Assembly: GCA_002409965.1 (NCBI GenBank)
Contig: DHON01000095.1
Coordinates: 29,523 to 93,522 of the forward strand
Length of the DNA stretch: 64,000 nucleotides
Reading direction: 5' to 3'
From: Firmicutes bacterium UBA5389
Lineage (GTDB): Bacteria; Bacillota; DTU025
The notes beneath the pieces were generated by a model. The model ran no database searches. It had not been told where the DNA came from and saw only the letters and a program-made list of their open reading frames with translations. This document shows positions 15,379 through 24,470 of the stretch, in pieces; the first letter of the stretch is position 1; each line of letters starts with the position of its first letter. The translations under genes and the position numbers were made by a program.

Positions 15379-16358
15379 GCGTGCTCACCGTCCTCCCACG
15401 CGACTGTCGCCCCTGAGTTTCTGACTTTGAGACACCTTACGCGCGCACGAACACTCGCCTCCGCAAGATACTCGCGGACAGTCGCTTCCAGGTGTTCCGC
15501 GGCATCGTCGCCTTCCACGACTGCATACACCGTAGGTCCCCACGAGCTCTGGCCGGCCCCGGTCGCCCCGTTGCCCAGTAGAAGACGAACGATCCCTTCA
15601 GCAGACGGATGGCTGTAGAGTCCGCCCTGAAACGGCGCGAACTGCTTGCCTATAGTCCACTGCATCTCTGTGAGCGCCTGCCCAAACTCGTCTATGTTGC
15701 CCTCAATTACTGCCGGGAGAAGCTGCATTACCAGGAGTCGACACACCAGTCCCACATCCTCGGGGGCAATAGCCGGCGTCATGTCAATGGATATCCCGTG
15801 GCGCGTCTGGCCAGACTGTGTCGCCGTCTCAGGGGTCACTACTATGAACCGCCAGTCTTGGGGGAATGGGCGCTGGAAGATCGTCGGAGGCACGTAACCC
15901 TCGGCGCCCGGCCAATCGAATTCCCTCGGAACGCCGCTGGCCACCACGAGCCCTCCGCTCTTGAATATGCCGACACACACATCGCATTTGTCGCCGGGCA
16001 ACATCATCCGCGCCACATCTTCTGTGGTCAACTTCAAGTTGTACAGAGCAGAAAGCGCCGAACCCACAGAGAGCGAAAGCAGAGTTCCTGATCCCAGCCC
16101 TATGTGGGCCGTAATTGACTCCTGCACAACGATCCGCGCCCCTGCCCTGATCTGAGCTTTGTCCACGAAGGTTCTGGCCAAATCGGTCACGCGCGCGGTG
16201 TCGAATCCCTCTACGACCAGCTCGTCACGGCGCTCGGCCCGAAGCACAATCCTCGGGCCGTCGAGCGCGACCCCGATGCCGCCGTACATCCGTCCCAACG
16301 AGCCGTTCAAATCCAGCTGGCCAAGGTGTAATCGGCACGGAGCGGTCACCCTCAACAT
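15375..16358 (-). CDS. mptG: Beta-ribofuranosylaminobenzene 5'-phosphate (beta-RFAP) synthase
   Basis: A 327-residue GHMP-fold protein. Beta-RFAP synthase joins p-aminobenzoate (or p-hydroxybenzoate) to PRPP with loss of CO2, the first committed step of methanopterin synthesis. Visible family segments are RVTAPCRLHLGQLDLNG at the start, the GHMP glycine loop AHIGLGSGTLLSLSVG, FKSGGLVVASG and GAGQSSWGPTVYAVVEG. Presence of this gene supports synthesis of an H4MPT-type cofactor by this organism. ATG 16358 fits the family start; ATG 16367 or GTG 16370 are possible, but AAGGAG lies too close to them. It heads a two-gene unit with the sigma-54 activator. Confidence 0.93.
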   Translation of the reverse strand: MLRVTAPCRLHLGQLDLNGSLGRMYGGIGVALDGPRIVLRAERRDELVVEGFDTARVTDLARTFVDKAQIRAGARIVVQESITAHIGLGSGTLLSLSVGSALSALYNLKLTTEDVARMMLPGDKCDVCVGIFKSGGLVVASGVPREFDWPGAEGYVPPTIFQRPFPQDWRFIVVTPETATQSGQTRHGISIDMTPAIAPEDVGLVCRLLVMQLLPAVIEGNIDEFGQALTEMQWTIGKQFAPFQGGLYSHPSAEGIVRLLLGNGATGAGQSSWGPTVYAVVEGDDAAEHLEATVREYLAEASVRARVRCLKVRNSGATVAWEDGEHA

Positions 16359-16430
16359 GTCTTCCATCACTCCTTCGACTCCGGCGATCCCATGCCGTCA
16401 ACTGCGGTCAATTCAGTGTAACACGTAATC

Positions 16431-16461
16431 AAAAGACCGGTGCTTCTGCTCGCGCCGGTCT
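16431..16461 (-). terminator. Rho-independent terminator after fliW
   Basis: On the minus strand AGACCGG (16461-16455) pairs with CCGGTCT (16440-16434) and is followed by TTT. It ends the chemotaxis/flagellar transcript and separates it from mptG. Confidence 0.65.
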
Positions 16462-16532
16462 GAGTTGCTTGTATTATGCATACTTGTCGCACTGCCCGGA
16501 TCTGCCCGTACCAGACCGCCGCGCATCGTCCG

Positions 16533-17042
16533 TCACCCCGCGCTGGCCTGCGCATCCCCGCTGCTACCTCCGCCGCTGGGCACTGACTTTGCGCGCCCGC
16601 CCATGCCCAGGGGTACTCGCTGCCGCACACTGTACTCCCCCGACCTCAACAGCACCTGGGCACCCACTCTGTGGTCCTGTGACATGATGATAGGCGCTAG
16701 CAGATTCGCGGTGATCACCGGAGGTTCGCCCTCGCGCTGCCCCGCCCTCACTGTCAGCACTGTGAGTACCAACGCTCGGTCAGGGGCAGCGATTCCCAAA
16801 TCCCGCGCCGCCTCGTCCGGTATGTCGGGCCGGTACTCCTCGAACAAGTCGAACGGGTCGGCGACCACCAAAGCAAGCCCCTCATCGTCCGCGCTGTGCA
16901 GCCATTTGATCCTGGGGTTTCCAGCATGGTCCAGCAGAAAGAACCTGCGGGCGTCCTCGAACCCCGGAATGCCCTTGGGGAACAGGATTATCTTGTCGTC
17001 GTCCACGCTCAGCGCGCCGAATCGAACGCTCCTAACCTGCAT
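16533..17042 (-). CDS. fliW: Flagellar assembly factor FliW
   Basis: A 169-residue FliW homolog. FliW binds and antagonises the translational repressor CsrA and so couples flagellin production to assembly. Typical segments are FPKGIPGFEDARRFFLLD and the later LTVLTVRAGQREGEPPVITANLLAPI. The C-terminal 30 residues are a Ser/Gly-rich tail. ATG 17042 has GGGAGGGG five to six bases upstream. No csrA gene follows in this window, where many Bacillota have it adjacent. Confidence 0.92.
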   Translation of the reverse strand: MQVRSVRFGALSVDDDKIILFPKGIPGFEDARRFFLLDHAGNPRIKWLHSADDEGLALVVADPFDLFEEYRPDIPDEAARDLGIAAPDRALVLTVLTVRAGQREGEPPVITANLLAPIIMSQDHRVGAQVLLRSGEYSVRQRVPLGMGGRAKSVPSGGGSSGDAQASAG

Positions 17043-17062
17043 ATCGACCCCTCCCACCCAAG

Positions 17063-18100
17063 TCAAAGGTCACACGCCTGTGCAACCAGAACCGTCTGGT
17101 TCTCGGGGGCGGCCAACACGACATCGTAGGGTTGCGCCGCCTCCGCGCCATTCGCGTCATACAGCACTCGTAGCGTGGGCCTGGTCGTTAAACCCTTGTA
17201 GACTCGGGTTACAACGCCCCGCTCACCCGTGTTGAGCCGCACCATGGTGCCCACCGGATAGGGGGCCACATACTGCATCACGCCCAACACTGTGGTGCGC
17301 TCGAACTCAAACCCCGCTGCGCTGGTCACAAAGTCGAAAGCCTCCTGGGGCGAGAGTCTCTGCCCCATTTGGTTGCCTTCAGCAATCAGGCTGCAGTACA
17401 TATCGGCAACTGCCACGATTCTCGCCAGTGGCTCGACATCATTTCCAGCAAGCCCCCTGGGATAACCGCTTCCATCGTGTCTCTCTTCGTGTTGGTACAC
17501 AATGGCCTTGCTGTAGGCGGAGAACCGTTGGTCCTGCCGGAGCACCTTGAGGGACATCTCTGGATGCTTAGCCGGGTCGTCAGTCAGTGCCGTGCCTATG
17601 TTGCAGAGAAGCGCCCCGAGGCCCACATCGTGCGTCCGCCGAACCAGCCCTGCCTTGCCAGCCACGAACATCGACACCGTGGCCGCGTTCACCGGGACTA
17701 TGTAGTCAAATTCGTCGGCCATCGTCAACGGCGAAACCTCGATCGTGTTCTGCCCGGCCGCCTCCAGGCTCTCCTCGATGGCGCGCACCAGGGCCAGGAG
17801 GTCGTCGAAGGGCACGCGGACGCCCTCAGCCTCGCCGGCAACGCGCACATGCTCGCGAAACTCACGCAGCAGCCCACGCCCACGCGTCATCACCTCGCGC
17901 GGAATCGAGTGCACCACCGCAACGTCCTCTGCGCGCGAATCCTCCACCGCTATGGCGCCGCATCCCGCCTCCGTCAGCCTGGCAGCGGCGCTTTCGTTCA
18001 GCACCGTGCCTGCGTGCAGTTGAACCACTCCGGCTTCGTTGTATATGTGTTCAGCGAGTGTCATCCCCGGCCTTATCTGCGCCGATACGACCCTTATCAT
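17063..18100 (-). CDS. HD-GYP-like protein with degenerate catalytic residues
   Basis: A 345-residue protein whose second half (about 140-285) resembles an HD-GYP c-di-GMP phosphodiesterase. The GYP part is intact (YQHEERHDGSGYPRGLAG, ARIVAVADMY). However the central HD motif, usually LLHDIGK, reads LLCNIGT, and the first conserved His of the domain is missing, so metal binding and catalysis are probably lost. The C-terminus has a small domain around VGTMVRLNTGERGVVTRV often seen after HD-GYP domains. It may act as a c-di-GMP sensor or a scaffold. It overlaps the cheR stop by 4 bases, putting it in the chemotaxis operon. Confidence 0.8.
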   Translation of the reverse strand: MIRVVSAQIRPGMTLAEHIYNEAGVVQLHAGTVLNESAAARLTEAGCGAIAVEDSRAEDVAVVHSIPREVMTRGRGLLREFREHVRVAGEAEGVRVPFDDLLALVRAIEESLEAAGQNTIEVSPLTMADEFDYIVPVNAATVSMFVAGKAGLVRRTHDVGLGALLCNIGTALTDDPAKHPEMSLKVLRQDQRFSAYSKAIVYQHEERHDGSGYPRGLAGNDVEPLARIVAVADMYCSLIAEGNQMGQRLSPQEAFDFVTSAAGFEFERTTVLGVMQYVAPYPVGTMVRLNTGERGVVTRVYKGLTTRPTLRVLYDANGAEAAQPYDVVLAAPENQTVLVAQACDL

Positions 18101-18909
18101 AGAGCAGCAGCTTCCTTCCCAAGAGGCGCGCGCCTGTAAAAGAACGGCGATGTGCTTGCGAACCCGAGTTCCCGACTGTTCAGAATAGTCTCGGTGCCTC
18201 CAATGAAGAGAATGCCATCGTCCTTCAGGCTCTCCCGAAACTTGCCGTACAGCACCTGTTTGGCATCGTCGGTAAAGTAGATCACAACGTTGCGGCAGAG
18301 GATCAAGTCGAAGTTTCGCTCAAACCTGTCGGCGAGCAGGTTATGCATCTTGAACTGCACTTTCGACTTTATCTTGGGAGAGATTACGTAGCTGCTTCCT
18401 TCCTTGACGAAGTGCTTCGCAAGCCTATCCTTCGACACGTTCCTCACGTCCAGAGCTCCATACACTCCCGCCAGAGCCTGAGCCATGGCCCCAGAGTCGA
18501 TATCGGTAGCCAGTAGCTTATGATAGCCTCTGGGGGCTATGTCGTCCAGAACCATGGCGATGGAGTAGATCTCCGCTCCGTTGGACGCGCCTGCGCTCCA
18601 TATGTTCAGGTTGGGGCTATTCCGAAGCAACTCGGGCAGTATCTTCTTCTCTAGTTCTTTGAACTTCTCGGGGTTCCTGAAGAACTCAGACACATTTATC
18701 ATTATGTGGTCGCGAAATCTCTTCAGCTCCTCAGAGTCCCTCTGGAGGATGTTGCCGTAAGCTGCGAAGGTCGCAGCGCCCACCTTGTCGAGCAGGCTTC
18801 GGATACGTCTCTGCATCTGTTGCGACTTGTAGAGGCCGAGATCTATCCCGGTCAGCATCATCACTTTTCGTCGAAAAACCTCGTAATCTGCGGCGTCAGC
18901 ATAGTCCAT
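18097..18909 (-). CDS. cheR: Chemoreceptor glutamate methyltransferase CheR
   Basis: A 270-residue CheR: N-terminal all-helical domain (about 1-75) and an S-adenosylmethionine-binding domain (about 80-265) with IWSAGASNGAEIYSIAM, LLATDIDSGAMAQA and FDLILCRNVVIYF. It methylates chemoreceptor glutamates. ATG 18909 has GAGGT seven bases upstream. It is adjacent to cheB, which reverses its reaction, with a 36-base gap. Confidence 0.95.
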   Translation of the reverse strand: MDYADAADYEVFRRKVMMLTGIDLGLYKSQQMQRRIRSLLDKVGAATFAAYGNILQRDSEELKRFRDHIMINVSEFFRNPEKFKELEKKILPELLRNSPNLNIWSAGASNGAEIYSIAMVLDDIAPRGYHKLLATDIDSGAMAQALAGVYGALDVRNVSKDRLAKHFVKEGSSYVISPKIKSKVQFKMHNLLADRFERNFDLILCRNVVIYFTDDAKQVLYGKFRESLKDDGILFIGGTETILNSRELGFASTSPFFYRRAPLGKEAAAL

Positions 18910-18945
18910 CAGCAATACCTCGCGGTTCAATGATGCTTATAGTAC

Positions 18946-20025
18946 CTAGAGTGCAAGAACAGCATTCACAATCTCGTCGGCGATTCTGGGAAGAGGCACT
19001 ACTCTGTCCGCAGCGCCCTTGTCCACCACCGACTTGGGCATGCCATATACCACGCAGGTCGATTCGTGCTCGGCTATGGTCTTCCCCCCGGCGCGCTTCA
19101 CTCGCACCATAGCGTCCGCCCCGTCCGAGCCCATTCCGGTCATGATCACGCCGACCATCTTGCGCCCAAACAGATCGACAGCGGAGTTCATAGTTATGTC
19201 TACCGCAGGCTTCACTCCGTGCAGAGGAGGGCTATCATCCAGCGTCAGCGTCCCATCGGACCCGACCACCATGTGCCGCCCGCCTGCAGCGATCAGGGCC
19301 TCGCCTTCGGAGATGACCTCGCCGCCCTGAGCCTCGGCCACCCGGATCTTGGATGTGTCGTTCAAGCGCTCAGCCAGCGATCTGGTGAATCCGGCCGGCA
19401 TGTGCTGAACGATCAGCACGCCCGCCGGCAAGTTGGGCGGCAGCCACGGGACCACCTGCGTTAGGGCCCTTGGGCCTCCTGTCGATGTGCCTATCACAAC
19501 TACTTTGCGAGCCTTCGCTCCTACCCGGGCCCGAGCGCCCGCCCCAGCGCCTGCCTGCGCGCCGATGCACGTGGTTCGCGGCGCCGTCCTCAAGTCGCTT
19601 GCGAGGGTCCGCACGCGCCCCGCGGCTATGGCCGCCGCGGCCTTGATCTTGGTGATCAGCTCATCGCGCACAACCGCGATATCCAGGGATATGGCACCGG
19701 AAGGCTTGGGGATGAAGTCGACCGCGCCGAGGCTCAATGCCCGCAAGGTCACCTCCGCCCCAGCCTGCGTCAGGCTGGACAGCATGACCACGGGTATACC
19801 CAGCTCTGACGTAAGGACCGGAAGCGCCGTGAGTCCGTCCATCACCGGCATCTCAACGTCCAGAGTAATCACATCGGGCCGAATGCTCCGAGCCTTTTGA
19901 ATGCAGTCTGAGCCGTCGCGGGCCGTGCCGGTCACGGTGATTCCCGGATCGGACGCAATGAGGTCGGATATGACCTTGCGCATGAACGCTGAGTCATCGG
20001 CGACCAATACAGAAACCTGCGCCAT
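18946..20025 (-). CDS. cheB: Chemotaxis response regulator methylesterase/deamidase CheB
   Basis: A 359-residue CheB. The receiver domain (1-120) has phospho-acceptor Asp56 in ITLDVEMPVMDG. The methylesterase domain (about 172-355) has the triad Ser181 (GTSTGGP), His208 (VQHMPAGFT) and Asp301 (MTGMGSDGA). The linker around 156-171 is a low-complexity Ala/Gly/Arg stretch encoded by short GC repeats. It removes methyl groups from receptors and deamidates them under control of CheA. The start ATG shares its last base with the cheY stop. Confidence 0.96.
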   Translation of the reverse strand: MAQVSVLVADDSAFMRKVISDLIASDPGITVTGTARDGSDCIQKARSIRPDVITLDVEMPVMDGLTALPVLTSELGIPVVMLSSLTQAGAEVTLRALSLGAVDFIPKPSGAISLDIAVVRDELITKIKAAAAIAAGRVRTLASDLRTAPRTTCIGAQAGAGAGARARVGAKARKVVVIGTSTGGPRALTQVVPWLPPNLPAGVLIVQHMPAGFTRSLAERLNDTSKIRVAEAQGGEVISEGEALIAAGGRHMVVGSDGTLTLDDSPPLHGVKPAVDITMNSAVDLFGRKMVGVIMTGMGSDGADAMVRVKRAGGKTIAEHESTCVVYGMPKSVVDKGAADRVVPLPRIADEIVNAVLAL

Positions 20026-20381
20026 TAACCGATCAACTTCCTCACGGAAACCATCACATTGTCGGGCTCGTAGGGCTTAACGACAAAATCTTTGGCCCCC
20101 GCCTTAATGGACTCGATGACCATCGCCTGCTGGCCCATGGCTGAAACCATAACCACCTTAGCCTGCGAATCCACCTGTCGGATTTCCTTCAGCGCAGTGA
20201 TGCCGTCCATCACGGGCATGGTAATGTCCATGAGCACCAAATCCGGCTTGTGCTGCATGTACATGTTGAGTGCGTCGAGCCCGTTCTCCGCCTCGAGAAC
20301 CTGGAATCCGTTTTGTGACAGCAACTTCCCGACCCTCATACGCATGAAGGCCGCATCGTCTACTACAAGGATAGTCGGCAC
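20025..20381 (-). CDS. cheY: Chemotaxis response regulator CheY
   Basis: A 118-residue stand-alone receiver domain. Phospho-acceptor Asp52 lies in LMDITMPVMDG, with Ser80 in VMVSAMGQ and Lys102 in FVVKPYEP as the switch residues. Length and operon position between cheB and cheD identify it as CheY, which binds the flagellar switch when phosphorylated by CheA. It overlaps cheB by one base. Confidence 0.95.
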   Translation of the reverse strand: MPTILVVDDAAFMRMRVGKLLSQNGFQVLEAENGLDALNMYMQHKPDLVLMDITMPVMDGITALKEIRQVDSQAKVVMVSAMGQQAMVIESIKAGAKDFVVKPYEPDNVMVSVRKLIG

Positions 20382-20402
20382 CTGCCAAACACCCCCAGTG
20401 AG

Positions 20403-20915
20403 TTACAGCTCTCTCTCTGACATGCCAGGTTCCCGCACGTAAACCTTGCCCGAACCGACCAAGTATCTCATGGTACGCCCAGTCGTGCCGCCGACGTCAT
20501 GGGCAACCAGCGGCACTCCCACCTCATCAAGCACAGCCCGAACCGCTTTTGCGTTGCGCGCTCCGATATCGAGCATTTGAAGTTCATCAGGGACCTGAAA
20601 CATCCTGGCCCCGCCAGCGATCTTCGCCACCAGATGGTGTCTTGACGCGCCCAGACCGGTCACCCTGTTCAGAAGCTCGCGTACGCCCGTGTCCGCATAT
20701 CGAAGGAGCCCATCTGGAGAATCGGAGAGCTCGTGAGTCCCTAATCTTTCCGGCAGCAACACGTGAACCATTCCCCCGGCTCTGGCAACCCTATCATGAA
20801 CGACGACCCCGATGCACGACCCGAGCCCATATGCCACTAGTTCGGCGTTGCGCTGGTCCGTCGCAAACAATTCGCCGATTCCGATCGGTATCACATCAGC
20901 ACTCTCCAGCGCCAT
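20403..20915 (-). CDS. cheD: Chemoreceptor glutamine deamidase CheD
   Basis: A 170-residue CheD. The catalytic Cys is in YGLGSCIGVVVHD and the His in GGMVHVLLPE; RNAKAVRAVLDEVGVPLVAHDVGGTTGR is the usual C-terminal block. It deamidates receptor glutamines and in Bacillus interacts with CheC. A CheC is not seen here but CheX is, at 32387-32848. ATG 20915 has GGAGG six bases upstream and overlaps cheA by 20 bases. Confidence 0.95.
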   Translation of the reverse strand: MALESADVIPIGIGELFATDQRNAELVAYGLGSCIGVVVHDRVARAGGMVHVLLPERLGTHELSDSPDGLLRYADTGVRELLNRVTGLGASRHHLVAKIAGGARMFQVPDELQMLDIGARNAKAVRAVLDEVGVPLVAHDVGGTTGRTMRYLVGSGKVYVREPGMSEREL

Positions 20916-23022
20916 TCCGTTCCTCCACAACCCTTCTGACTAGGCTGGGAACGTCGACAATCAGAGCTACCCTCCCATCTCCTAGAATGGTCACTCCCGA
21001 TACACCCGGTACGTTGCCGACAAATGTGCCTAGGCTCTTGATGACAATCTCCATCTCCCCGACAAGCCTGTCAACGGCCAGGCCAACCTGGCCTTCATGA
21101 CATGCGGCGACCACTACGAACACCCTCTGCCCGTGCCGAGAAGCATGCTCCGAATCGTCCGCATCGCGCAGATCGAAGATGTCGCCCAGCCTCAGCAAGG
21201 GTATGACATCTCCTCTGAGCCGAATGGCCTCATGACCTCCAATTGTCTTGATGTCCGACAGCTCCACACGGGCGATCTCCCTCACCGAGTTGAGCGGAAC
21301 TGCGTAGATACGTTCGCCCAGCGAGACCAGAAGAGCCCGGATTATCGCCAGCGTCAGCGGAAGTTTCACTGTGACCGTGGAGCCGCGGCCGAGCACGGTG
21401 TCGATGGAGATGTTCCCGTTGAGCTTCTCGATGTTCTTGCGGACGATGTCCATCCCCACGCCTCTGCCCGACACATCGTCAGCCTTAACAGCTGTGGACA
21501 GGCCCGATGCGAAAACCAGGCCGATTGCGTCCTTGTCGGACATCCGTGCGGCCGCGTCTTCGGTTACGATGCCTTTGCGGACCGCAGACGCCTTGATCGC
21601 CTCAGGGTCGATGCCGCGTCCATCGTCGGCCACCTGGATCACGATGTAGTTCTCCTGGTGAAACGCGGATAGGCGCACGGTTCCTCTCGTCGGCTTGCCC
21701 GCTTTCGCGCGCTCCGCGGGAGACTCGATCCCGTGGCCTATGGCATTGCGCAGCAGGTGAATGAGGGGGTCGCCTATCTCCTCCGACACCGACCTGTCAA
21801 GTTCGGTGTCCTCTCCCTCGATTATCAGCTCCACTTCTTTGCCCTGTTTCTGAGCCACGTCGCGCACCATGCGCGGAAAGCGCTTGAAAACGTTGTCTAT
21901 AGGGAACATCCGCGCTTTGTTGATGGCCTCCTGAAGCTCGGTAGTGAGGCGACCGATGTGCGTGGACGTCCTATTCAGCTCAGACACCACCTCGTCGCCG
22001 CCGTGCTTCTCAGCCAGCCTGCTCTCGACTTGAGACAGGTGCGTTCGGTCGATGACCAATTCTGCCACGAGGTTCGACAGGATGTCCAGCCTTGCTACGT
22101 CCACCCTCACTGTAGTGGCCCTGGGCGCAGCCACCGCCGTCGCAGCAGCTCTCGCCGCCGTTCCCCCCGCCCCCGCGGCAGCCGCGGATCTCGCTGCGGC
22201 CTCGCCCTGCACAGACGCACTTGCGACTGCAGCCGCAGCCGCAGCAGCAGCAGCAGCGGTCGCCCGGGTCGACCCAACATGACCCACCTGAAGCACGCAC
22301 GCGCTTTCCACATCGGACACATCTCGGGCCGCCTCGATCAGAGGTTCCAATGCATCTCCATCGTACTCCACCACGACCACCAGATCGGATATGTCGTCGC
22401 CCGCCTCAATCCGATCCATACCGGGATGGGAGAAGGCTATGCTGCCCAGCGCCGACAGCCTGTCGACGACCTGATACGCCCTGACCGACGGCATTGGACA
22501 CGTCTTGGTGAACGTAACACGGATCTTCACATCGCCGGGACCTGCAAGTCCCCCGGCGCACGCGCTCTCATCGGCGCTTGCGCGTGCGCTTGCGTGTGTG
22601 CTTGCGCCCGCGCCCTCTTGTCCGTCGACGCCCTCAATCACATCCAGCAGTCGCTCGTTCAGCGCAGTGATGTCAGCGCCGCTGTCCTGCGCGGTGGATA
22701 TTTCGCGGTTGAGTATTCTGAGCATATCGAGGCACTCGAATAGCAGGTCCATGAGGGTCGATGTGACCTCGATTCGCGACTTGCGCACCAAGTCGAGAGC
22801 GCTTTCCATTGAATGCGTCAGCCTAGCCATCTTGTCGTGGCCAAGGGTAGCAGACGACCCTTTGAGAGTGTGCGCAGCCCTGAAGATCTGCGCGATCACC
22901 TCAGGATCGTCGCTGCTCTGTTCCAGAGCTAGTAGCCCGTCTTCAAGAAACTGCAGTTGCTCATCGGCCTCAACTAGGAATACTTTGATGTCATCGTCTG
23001 TCATGCCGGGAAACTGAAGCAT
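20896..23022 (-). CDS. cheA: Chemotaxis histidine kinase CheA
   Basis: A 708-residue CheA. Domains in order: HPt (about 8-115) with phospho-accepting His51 in AAHTLKGSSATLG, a CheY-binding-like P2 region (about 165-250), dimerisation P3 (about 310-375), ATPase P4 with HLLRNAIGHGIE, DDGRGID and GRGVGMDIVRKNI, and a CheW-like P5 at the C-terminus. Two linkers are low complexity: ASTHASARASADESACAG near 140-157 and a long polyalanine tract near 255-295 encoded by GCA/GCC repeats, an unusual expansion. ATG 23022 has AGGGGGA upstream. Confidence 0.96.
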   Translation of the reverse strand: MLQFPGMTDDDIKVFLVEADEQLQFLEDGLLALEQSSDDPEVIAQIFRAAHTLKGSSATLGHDKMARLTHSMESALDLVRKSRIEVTSTLMDLLFECLDMLRILNREISTAQDSGADITALNERLLDVIEGVDGQEGAGASTHASARASADESACAGGLAGPGDVKIRVTFTKTCPMPSVRAYQVVDRLSALGSIAFSHPGMDRIEAGDDISDLVVVVEYDGDALEPLIEAARDVSDVESACVLQVGHVGSTRATAAAAAAAAAAVASASVQGEAAARSAAAAGAGGTAARAAATAVAAPRATTVRVDVARLDILSNLVAELVIDRTHLSQVESRLAEKHGGDEVVSELNRTSTHIGRLTTELQEAINKARMFPIDNVFKRFPRMVRDVAQKQGKEVELIIEGEDTELDRSVSEEIGDPLIHLLRNAIGHGIESPAERAKAGKPTRGTVRLSAFHQENYIVIQVADDGRGIDPEAIKASAVRKGIVTEDAAARMSDKDAIGLVFASGLSTAVKADDVSGRGVGMDIVRKNIEKLNGNISIDTVLGRGSTVTVKLPLTLAIIRALLVSLGERIYAVPLNSVREIARVELSDIKTIGGHEAIRLRGDVIPLLRLGDIFDLRDADDSEHASRHGQRVFVVVAACHEGQVGLAVDRLVGEMEIVIKSLGTFVGNVPGVSGVTILGDGRVALIVDVPSLVRRVVEERNGAGEC

Positions 23023-23033
23023 CGGACTTCCCC

Positions 23034-23516
23034 CTAAGCCTCCTCAGCCAAGACCTCGTTGATCGCTTCGTGCTCGTGGCGAGACAGAACGAAGTCCAGG
23101 TCGAGCAGTACCACCAAGTTGTCGTCGAGCTTCGCGATACCCCTGAGGTAGCTGGAGTCAATACTGGCGAGCACAGGGGACGGAGGCTCGACTATATCGG
23201 CAGGTATGCGCAAGACCTTCGACACTGCGTCCACAATCATGCCGATGAGATTGTGTTCCATGTGCACCACGACGATTCGGGTGTCCTTGGTGTTCGGAGC
23301 GGCAGAAAGACCGAACCTCTTCCTCAGGTCGATCACAGGGATCACGCGCCCTCGCAGGTTGATCACGCCCACCACCGACTCGGGCGCATGGGGTATCTCC
23401 GTTATCTCCTGCATCCTGTTGATATCCTGTACCCGGGATATGTCGACTCCGTAGGATTCATCGCCCAGCTCGAACACGACCAGCTGCATTTCGGCTCCGG
23501 CAATCGCCTGTTCCAT
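23034..23516 (-). CDS. cheW: Chemotaxis coupling protein CheW
   Basis: A 160-residue single CheW/SH3-like domain linking receptors to CheA. Conserved segments: LVVFELGDESYGVDISRVQDI, VVGVINLRGRVIPVIDLRKRFGL and a C-terminal LVVLLDLDFVL. ATG 23516 is chosen; a TTG fifteen bases upstream overlaps the G-rich ribosome binding site. It lies 11 bases before cheA. Confidence 0.95.
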   Translation of the reverse strand: MEQAIAGAEMQLVVFELGDESYGVDISRVQDINRMQEITEIPHAPESVVGVINLRGRVIPVIDLRKRFGLSAAPNTKDTRIVVVHMEHNLIGMIVDAVSKVLRIPADIVEPPSPVLASIDSSYLRGIAKLDDNLVVLLDLDFVLSRHEHEAINEVLAEEA

Positions 23517-23539
23517 TCGCGTCGCCCCCAAATGTCGAT

Positions 23540-24454
23540 CTATTTCAGGTATTGAAGCAGCCCGGCCTGTACCGATTTGGCCGCGGCCGCCAGCGCGGCC
23601 TGATACACGACCCCCTGCTCGGCAAAGCGCATTATGGCCTCTGCCATGTCTACGTCTTCAGTCTTGCTGAGCAGTTCGGTGACTGACACACTGTCGCTCT
23701 CAAGTCGGTTGATCACCAGTTCCAAACGGCTGCCCCGACCGCCCAGCTCCGCTCGGAATTTCAGAATATGGCTTATGGACTCATCCAGGCTGGATAGGTC
23801 TGAGCCCGAGAGCTCGGTCACATTGCTCCCATCGAGGTGCTGCTCGATTTGGCGCACTGTTTCGAAGATGTTCACGCCGCCGCCGGACCCCATGAACACC
23901 TGTCCGCCTGTGAGGTTGGTATCCAGGGTAAGGCCCGGCCCTACCTCGACTCGGTTGACGCCGGAGTCGCCGACATATTTCACGGGCCAGCCGGGATCGC
24001 TCGTGTCGGCGACCGCCTCGAACGGACTGCCGCCGGTCTTGTAGCCTGCATACATGTATGCCCCAAGGTGCGATGCATTCCCCGCATGCACCAGCTCGTC
24101 AAATAACTCGTGCACTTCCACCGCCATCGCCTCGCGCTCTGTGGGAGTGGCGCTATCGGTCGCTCCCCGCACCACCAGCTCGCGCACGCGATTGAGTATG
24201 TTGCCAACCTTGTTCAGGTTGTCGTCATACATGCGAACTGCAGTCTCGGCGGTCTCCGCATTTCGCCTGTACTGCTCCACGCCCAAAAGAACCGAGCGCA
24301 GCCTCACAGCCCTGGCGGCCCCGTGCGGATCGTCCGACAGCCGGTTGATGCTCCGCCCGGAGGCTACCTTCTCTTGGCAGCTGATGTATCTGCGGAAGGC
24401 CCCGTTCACGTTGCGTATGGCCTTGTCGATCATGGTGTTGTTAGTCACGCGCAT
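23540..24454 (-). CDS. flgL: Flagellar hook-filament junction protein FlgL (HAP3)
   Basis: A 304-residue flagellin-family protein. N-terminal helix MRVTNNTMIDKAIRNVNGAF with VASGRSINRLSDDP is typical of FlgL, and the C-terminus (DVDMAEAIMRFAEQGVVYQAALAAAAKSVQAGLLQYLK) closes the D0 coiled coil. It joins hook and filament together with FlgK, which lies 16 bases upstream. Confidence 0.95.
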   Translation of the reverse strand: MRVTNNTMIDKAIRNVNGAFRRYISCQEKVASGRSINRLSDDPHGAARAVRLRSVLLGVEQYRRNAETAETAVRMYDDNLNKVGNILNRVRELVVRGATDSATPTEREAMAVEVHELFDELVHAGNASHLGAYMYAGYKTGGSPFEAVADTSDPGWPVKYVGDSGVNRVEVGPGLTLDTNLTGGQVFMGSGGGVNIFETVRQIEQHLDGSNVTELSGSDLSSLDESISHILKFRAELGGRGSRLELVINRLESDSVSVTELLSKTEDVDMAEAIMRFAEQGVVYQAALAAAAKSVQAGLLQYLK

Positions 24455-24470
24455 TTGGCAACACTCCCAC

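Noticed and set aside
16416..16424. Palindrome GTGTAACAC upstream of mptG
   Set aside because: It could be an operator, but it is short, has no second copy near other promoters here, and lies just after a terminator.
21733..22743. 336-residue plus-strand open frame
   Set aside because: Antisense to cheA, with low-complexity Arg/His/Ser content and no family similarity.
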